From contig CAZBAI010000016.1 in NCBI GenBank assembly GCA_964490175.1, positions 1 through 32,929 on the forward strand: a DNA stretch of 32,929 bases, in the 5' to 3' direction. The stretch is from RGIG3077 sp964490175 (GTDB lineage Bacteria; Bacillota; Clostridia; Oscillospirales; Ruminococcaceae). The notes under the pieces were generated by a model. The model searched no databases. It saw only the letters and a program-made list of their open reading frames with translations, and had not been told where the DNA came from. Positions 29,439-32,929 of the stretch are shown here, one piece after another. The first letter of the stretch is position 1. Each line of letters begins with the position of its first letter. Position numbers and translations under genes: made by a program.

Positions 29439-31083
29439 CTACCGTAAATTTATTTTTATTTCAGTAATTTTTGCGGCTCTGCTTTTTCTTCCCTCCTGCT
29501 CTGAAATATCAACCGAGCATGAGGAGATGACTACAACAACCGCCGCAGTTACGACAATCACAACAACATCGGTTACAGCTGTCACCACAACCGCAGTGAC
29601 TACCGTTACAGCGGCAGAGCCGATACGCACAGAATATGAACGAATTGCGCCTGCCGATTTTTCGCAAACTCTTGAAGCCGAAGATTTTGAACTGTTCAAC
29701 GGAACTTATATCGCCGATGACAAGGGTGATTATTCGGGGCAGGGATATGTTGACGGGTTTTCGTTCAGCACCGAATCCGGCGTGACAATGAAATTTCAAT
29801 CCCCCTCAAGACAGTATTACGATTTTTCGTTCTATATTCTTTCAACCACCGAAGATGTTGCGAAAGCAAGCGTTAAAATCAGCGAAAACGAATACAGTAT
29901 CGAGATTTCGCAATCCGACCTTTTTACCGAATATCGCATTGAAAACGTTCTGCTTTCCGCTTCGGATATCGAAATTACTGTTTTGGGCGGATACAACGAC
30001 TTTTGCCTTGACAGAGTTTCCATATCCAACAATAAAACCTATAAGGATTTATATTTTGATTTGTCACGCAAGCTTTGCAACGATAATGCTACTGACAAAG
30101 CAACAGCGCTTTTTGAATTTATATGCAACAATTTTATGCAAAAAACCATGACCGGTCAGTTTGCTTCAAGCGATGCAAATAACGAGCTTGAGCTGATATA
30201 TCAGGCAACCGGATATTATCCCCTTATCAGAATGGGCGATTTGGGCTGCTATTCGCTCAACGGCGGCGATAATTCATCAGATGAAATTGCAGCTTCGCTA
30301 AAATGGAATGAAAACGGCGGCGTTGTGTCGCTTATGTGGCACTGGCTTGCTCCAACGGGTGAACCGACTGTATATGCCGAAAATTCAACCTTTGATTTAA
30401 ACGCCGCAATCAGCGATATTGCCGATACGGATATCGCCCATATGGATGCGCAAGAGCTTAGCGATGCTCTTGAAAATCAAGAAATTTCGCCCGAAACATA
30501 CGCACTTGTCAGCGATATTGACAACATTGCGCAACAGCTTTGCATTTTGAAAGAAGCTAATGTGCCGGTGCTCTGGCGACCGCTTCATGAGGCGGGAAAC
30601 GGCGTGTTTTGGTGGGGTGCTTTCGGTAGCGAAGCTTACCTTGCGCTGTGGGAGCTGATGTTTGAGCGAATGACCGAATATCACGAGCTTGACAACCTCA
30701 TTTGGGTGTGGAACGGTCAATCCGGCGATTTTCTTGTGCCCGAAGATATGTATGATATCGCTTCGATTGACATCTACACAGCCGAGCCGGACAGTTCATC
30801 TCAGTACAAAGCCTTTGCCCTCATGCACGATCTGACATCCGGCAAAAAAGTTATTTCACTGAGCGAGTGCTCGACAATACCCGATATTGCCGCAATGCTT
30901 ACCGACGGTGCTGTTTGGAGCAGTTTTGGCTTGTGGTACGGTGAATATATCGCCGATGAATACGGCAGACCTTACAGCAGCTTTAACAGCAAGGGATATT
31001 TAACAAGCGTTTACAGCTCTGTATACACCTTAACGCTTGCCGACGGCAAGGATATTTACGCAGAAATGCCCGAAGAAGAATGA
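29431..31083 (+). CDS. Lipoprotein endo-beta-1,4-mannanase, CBM35-like module plus GH26
   Basis: Cuts internal beta-1,4-mannosyl bonds of plant mannans at the cell surface. The 550-residue protein has a lipoprotein signal ending FLPSC (C23), a Thr/Val linker (34-61), a CBM35/CBM6-like carbohydrate-binding module (about 79-200, opening LEAEDFELFNG and with YSGQGYVDGF) and a GH26 catalytic domain (about 225-550). The acid/base is E387 in RPLHEAGNG and the nucleophile E479 in SLSECST, both in family context. The start at 29431 overlaps the GH95 stop (ATGAATAA), so translation is coupled; an in-frame opening to 29314 lies within GH95 and lacks a signal peptide at its start. Confidence 0.92.
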   Translation: MNNYRKFIFISVIFAALLFLPSCSEISTEHEEMTTTTAAVTTITTTSVTAVTTTAVTTVTAAEPIRTEYERIAPADFSQTLEAEDFELFNGTYIADDKGDYSGQGYVDGFSFSTESGVTMKFQSPSRQYYDFSFYILSTTEDVAKASVKISENEYSIEISQSDLFTEYRIENVLLSASDIEITVLGGYNDFCLDRVSISNNKTYKDLYFDLSRKLCNDNATDKATALFEFICNNFMQKTMTGQFASSDANNELELIYQATGYYPLIRMGDLGCYSLNGGDNSSDEIAASLKWNENGGVVSLMWHWLAPTGEPTVYAENSTFDLNAAISDIADTDIAHMDAQELSDALENQEISPETYALVSDIDNIAQQLCILKEANVPVLWRPLHEAGNGVFWWGAFGSEAYLALWELMFERMTEYHELDNLIWVWNGQSGDFLVPEDMYDIASIDIYTAEPDSSSQYKAFALMHDLTSGKKVISLSECSTIPDIAAMLTDGAVWSSFGLWYGEYIADEYGRPYSSFNSKGYLTSVYSSVYTLTLADGKDIYAEMPEEE

Positions 31084-31086
31084 TAT

Positions 31087-31115
31087 TTGCGCCAACAAGC
31101 AAATTCAGATATAAC
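31087..31115 (+). promoter_or_regulatory. Possible promoter for the GH130 gene
   Basis: TTGCGC (31087-31092), 17-bp spacer, TATAAC (31110-31115), within the 60-bp gap between GH26 and GH130. It is a weaker match than the other promoters here. Confidence 0.4.
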
Positions 31116-31143
31116 AAAAAATTAAGAAAGGCGGTTTTTCACT

Positions 31144-32169
31144 ATGAAATACCAAATTTTCGGAGAACAGAGCATACCCAATCTCCCTTGGCAGGACAAA
31201 CCCGAGGGATGCAGAGATGTCGTTTGGCGCTACAATGCCAACCCCATCATCAAGCGTGACCATATAATGGTCAAAAAGGCAAACGGCTATTCAGAGCCGT
31301 CAAACTCCATTTTCAACAGCTCGGTTGTGCCTTTTGTCAAGGGCGATTACAAATTTGCCGGCGTTTTCCGTGTTGACGACAGGGAAAGGAATATGGAGCT
31401 TCACGTTGGCTTCTCAAAGGACGGTATCAACTGGGATATTAACGAAGAACGCATTCATTTTGAATGTGATATTCCCGAAGTTGCGGCTTGGCAGTACGGC
31501 TACGACCCCAGAGTTTGCAAGCTTGACGACAGATATATCGTGACCTGGTGCAACGCCTATGGCTGGAAACCCACAATCGGCATTGCTTATACCTATGATT
31601 TTGAAACATTTACACAGCTTGAAAATGCATATCTTCCCTTCAACAGAAACGGCGTTATGTTCCCGAGAAAAATCAACGGCAAATATATGATGATGAGCCG
31701 TCCCTCCGACAGCGGTCACACTCCGTTTGGCGATATGTTCATCAGCCAGTCGCCCGACTTGACTTTCTGGGGACAGCACAGGCACGTAATGGGTCCCTCT
31801 AAGGGCTGGGAATCCACAAAAATGGGCGCAGGTCCGATTCCGATAGAAACCGAGCGTGGCTGGCTTATCTTCTATCACGGCGTTCTCACCTCCTGCAACG
31901 GTTATGTATACAGCTTTTCCGCCGCACTGCTTGACAGAGATGAGCCTTGGAAAGTCCTCAAAAGAGGAGCTTCATACCTCCTCAGCCCGCAAGAATACTA
32001 TGAGCTTGTCGGTGATACCGATGCAGTAACTTTCCCCTGCGCAAATCTTGTTGATGCCGACACCGGCAGAATTTGCATTTACTACGGCTGCGCCGATACC
32101 TGCACATCACTCGCTTTTACAACAGTTGATGATGTTATGGATTTTCTTGACCGCAACTCTCAGGTTTGA
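31144..32169 (+). CDS. GH130 beta-1,4-mannoside phosphorylase
   Basis: GH130 enzymes split beta-1,4-mannosyl bonds with phosphate, giving mannose 1-phosphate and saving ATP. The 341-residue five-bladed beta-propeller shows SSVVPFVKGDYKFAGVFRVD (about 59-78, phosphate and sugar contacts), the YDPRV segment holding the proposed catalytic Asp, MGAGPIPIETERGWLIFYHG and the late YYGCADT. The pattern resembles the mannooligosaccharide phosphorylase group (RaMP2 of Ruminococcus albus) more than the strict mannosylglucose phosphorylase, though that split is uncertain. No signal peptide, so it is cytosolic. AAAGGCGG precedes the ATG. With GH26 it makes a mannan catabolic route; no transporter or epimerase gene is in the window. 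Confidence 0.9.
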   Translation: MKYQIFGEQSIPNLPWQDKPEGCRDVVWRYNANPIIKRDHIMVKKANGYSEPSNSIFNSSVVPFVKGDYKFAGVFRVDDRERNMELHVGFSKDGINWDINEERIHFECDIPEVAAWQYGYDPRVCKLDDRYIVTWCNAYGWKPTIGIAYTYDFETFTQLENAYLPFNRNGVMFPRKINGKYMMMSRPSDSGHTPFGDMFISQSPDLTFWGQHRHVMGPSKGWESTKMGAGPIPIETERGWLIFYHGVLTSCNGYVYSFSAALLDRDEPWKVLKRGASYLLSPQEYYELVGDTDAVTFPCANLVDADTGRICIYYGCADTCTSLAFTTVDDVMDFLDRNSQV

Positions 32170-32187
32170 TGTAATATTTAAGATTGC

Positions 32188-32228
32188 AAAAAATCCGCAA
32201 AGAGAAAATTTTCTTTGCGGATTTTTTT
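32188..32228 (+). terminator. Intrinsic terminator after the GH130 gene
   Basis: CCGCAAA (about 32195-32201) pairs with TTTGCGG (32214-32220), flanked by A6 and T7; the outer A/T pairs lengthen the stem. Confidence 0.85.
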
Positions 32229-32259
32229 ACAGCACTACATGATTTTCAGTCAAAACAAA

Positions 32260-32286
32260 AAGGTCTGCACCAATGGTACAGACCTT
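32260..32286 (-). terminator. Intrinsic terminator of the dockerin gene
   Basis: AAGGTCTG (32260-32267) pairs with CAGACCTT (32279-32286), with ACC/GGT inside the loop. On the minus strand the stem is followed by TTTGTTTTG. Confidence 0.75.
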
Positions 32287-32310
32287 AAAATTTTTCGGAA
32301 AATCTGGTTA

Positions 32311-32929
32311 TCAGCCCTCAATCGGGAATGCGTCAATTGACATTGAGCAATACTGAAGAATGAGGAGTGCATCAGCTGCTGTGAGAACGCCGTTTCCAAC
32401 TCCGTCAACATTACCCTGAAGAATGTTGATTTCACCAGGCTCAACCTGATATACGCTTGCCTGCAAGCAGTAAAGAGCGTCATATCCGTCTACATCGCCG
32501 TCATCATCCGCATCACCGTAAAGAATGCTGCCGATAAATGTATTGTTGTTTTCATCGGCAAATTTTTCCGCAGCAGAGCCTACACGACCGCGGATAACAA
32601 CTGCCGGACCATAAACCGTTGCCATTCTTCCGATTGTTGTTACGCTCTCGGGGATTGTTACATCCTTGATGTTGTTGGAATCCTCGTTGCCATATGCAAG
32701 GGCGTAAGGTGCGATTTCTTCGGTTCCGTCGGCAACTGTATATGATCTTTCGCCGGGGATTACATAATTAAGAACCTTTCCGTTGGCAGAATATACAGCT
32801 GTATTTCCGTCAGTGCTCTTATAGTTGCTGTTTGCGGAATCGATAACGATTGTTTCAAGATTTTCACAGTCGTTAAATGCGGCAAAGTCGATATCTTCAA
32901 CGCTGTTGGGGATTGTAACTTCGGTCAAA
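32311..32929 (-). CDS. BspA-type leucine-rich-repeat protein with C-terminal dockerin; 3' end only
   Basis: The visible 206 residues are the C-terminus; the frame is open to the window edge, so the true start lies beyond. BspA-like (LRR_5) repeats come first, with VTIPNSVEDIDFAAF, NLETIVID and VTIPESVTTIG, a repeat that mediates binding to surfaces or proteins. A break region (GPAVVIRGRVGSAAEKFAD) leads to a dockerin of about 62 residues. It has two calcium loops, GDADDDGDVDGYDALYCL and GNVDGVGNGVLTAADALLIL. A dockerin docks to a cohesin, so the protein should join a cellulosome-like assembly or a surface scaffold. No cohesin is in the window. Confidence 0.9.
   Translation of the reverse strand, partial: LTEVTIPNSVEDIDFAAFNDCENLETIVIDSANSNYKSTDGNTAVYSANGKVLNYVIPGERSYTVADGTEEIAPYALAYGNEDSNNIKDVTIPESVTTIGRMATVYGPAVVIRGRVGSAAEKFADENNNTFIGSILYGDADDDGDVDGYDALYCLQASVYQVEPGEINILQGNVDGVGNGVLTAADALLILQYCSMSIDAFPIEG

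Overview
All calls below come from reading the sequence and recalling protein families; no database search was run. The window looks like a chromosomal segment of an anaerobic, low-to-mid GC member of the Clostridia, most likely an Oscillospiraceae/Ruminococcus relative. Pointers are a dockerin module beside BspA-type leucine-rich repeats, Thr-rich linkers in secreted proteins, a lipoprotein GH26 mannanase followed by a GH130 phosphorylase, Bacillota gene orders (cysE-cysS, cdaA-cdaR, mazG-rqcP), and class II glycyl-tRNA synthetase of the single-chain type. I see no phage, transposon, CRISPR array, tRNA or rRNA.

Layout. (1) 1-1100: a partial glyS on the minus strand diverges from the next operon, each with a clear 17-bp-spaced sigma-A promoter. 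(2) 1108-10390: a long tightly packed plus-strand run: cysE, cysS, a membrane-anchored degenerate cyclophilin, truA, a DUF5711-like beta-propeller-like protein, a CvpA-like membrane protein, a ClpE-like unfoldase, ispD and ispF. (3) 10409-11895: a potentially switching RNA hairpin region, then a DUF3343 protein and a cysteine desulfurase-family enzyme. (4) 11918-14337: promoter plus cdaA-cdaR (c-di-AMP synthesis and its regulator), ended by a strong terminator. (5) 14440-15910: an unrecognised small protein, then a barnase-type RNase built as a lipoprotein with its barstar inhibitor. (6) 15962-20192: a LOG-family gene on the minus strand, diverging from a sulfur operon: cysK-like synthase, NifS/IscS-like desulfurase and thiI. 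(7) 20297-23169: a promoter with phased repeats resembling a WalR site, then a CinA C-terminal-domain protein, class B sortase and a SpoIID/LytB protein whose motif order is circularly permuted. (8) 23237-25784: a Nudix hydrolase, then a minus-strand ABC-2 exporter pair behind a promoter with palindromic operator candidates. (9) 25904-32169: mazG-rqcP followed directly by GH95, GH26 and GH130 genes. (10) 32311-end: the 3' end of a leucine-rich-repeat/dockerin protein on the minus strand.

Functional themes: sulfur supply and use (cysE, cysK, two desulfurases, thiI, cysS), cell envelope (c-di-AMP, sortase B, SpoIID-like, CvpA-like), and plant mannan use (secreted GH26 cutting, cytosolic GH130 phosphorolysis, cytosolic GH95 trimming). 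The most interesting items are the permuted SpoIID protein, the surface-anchored barnase with barstar, the RNA element at 10409-10497, and the wall-enzyme operon with a WalR-like site.
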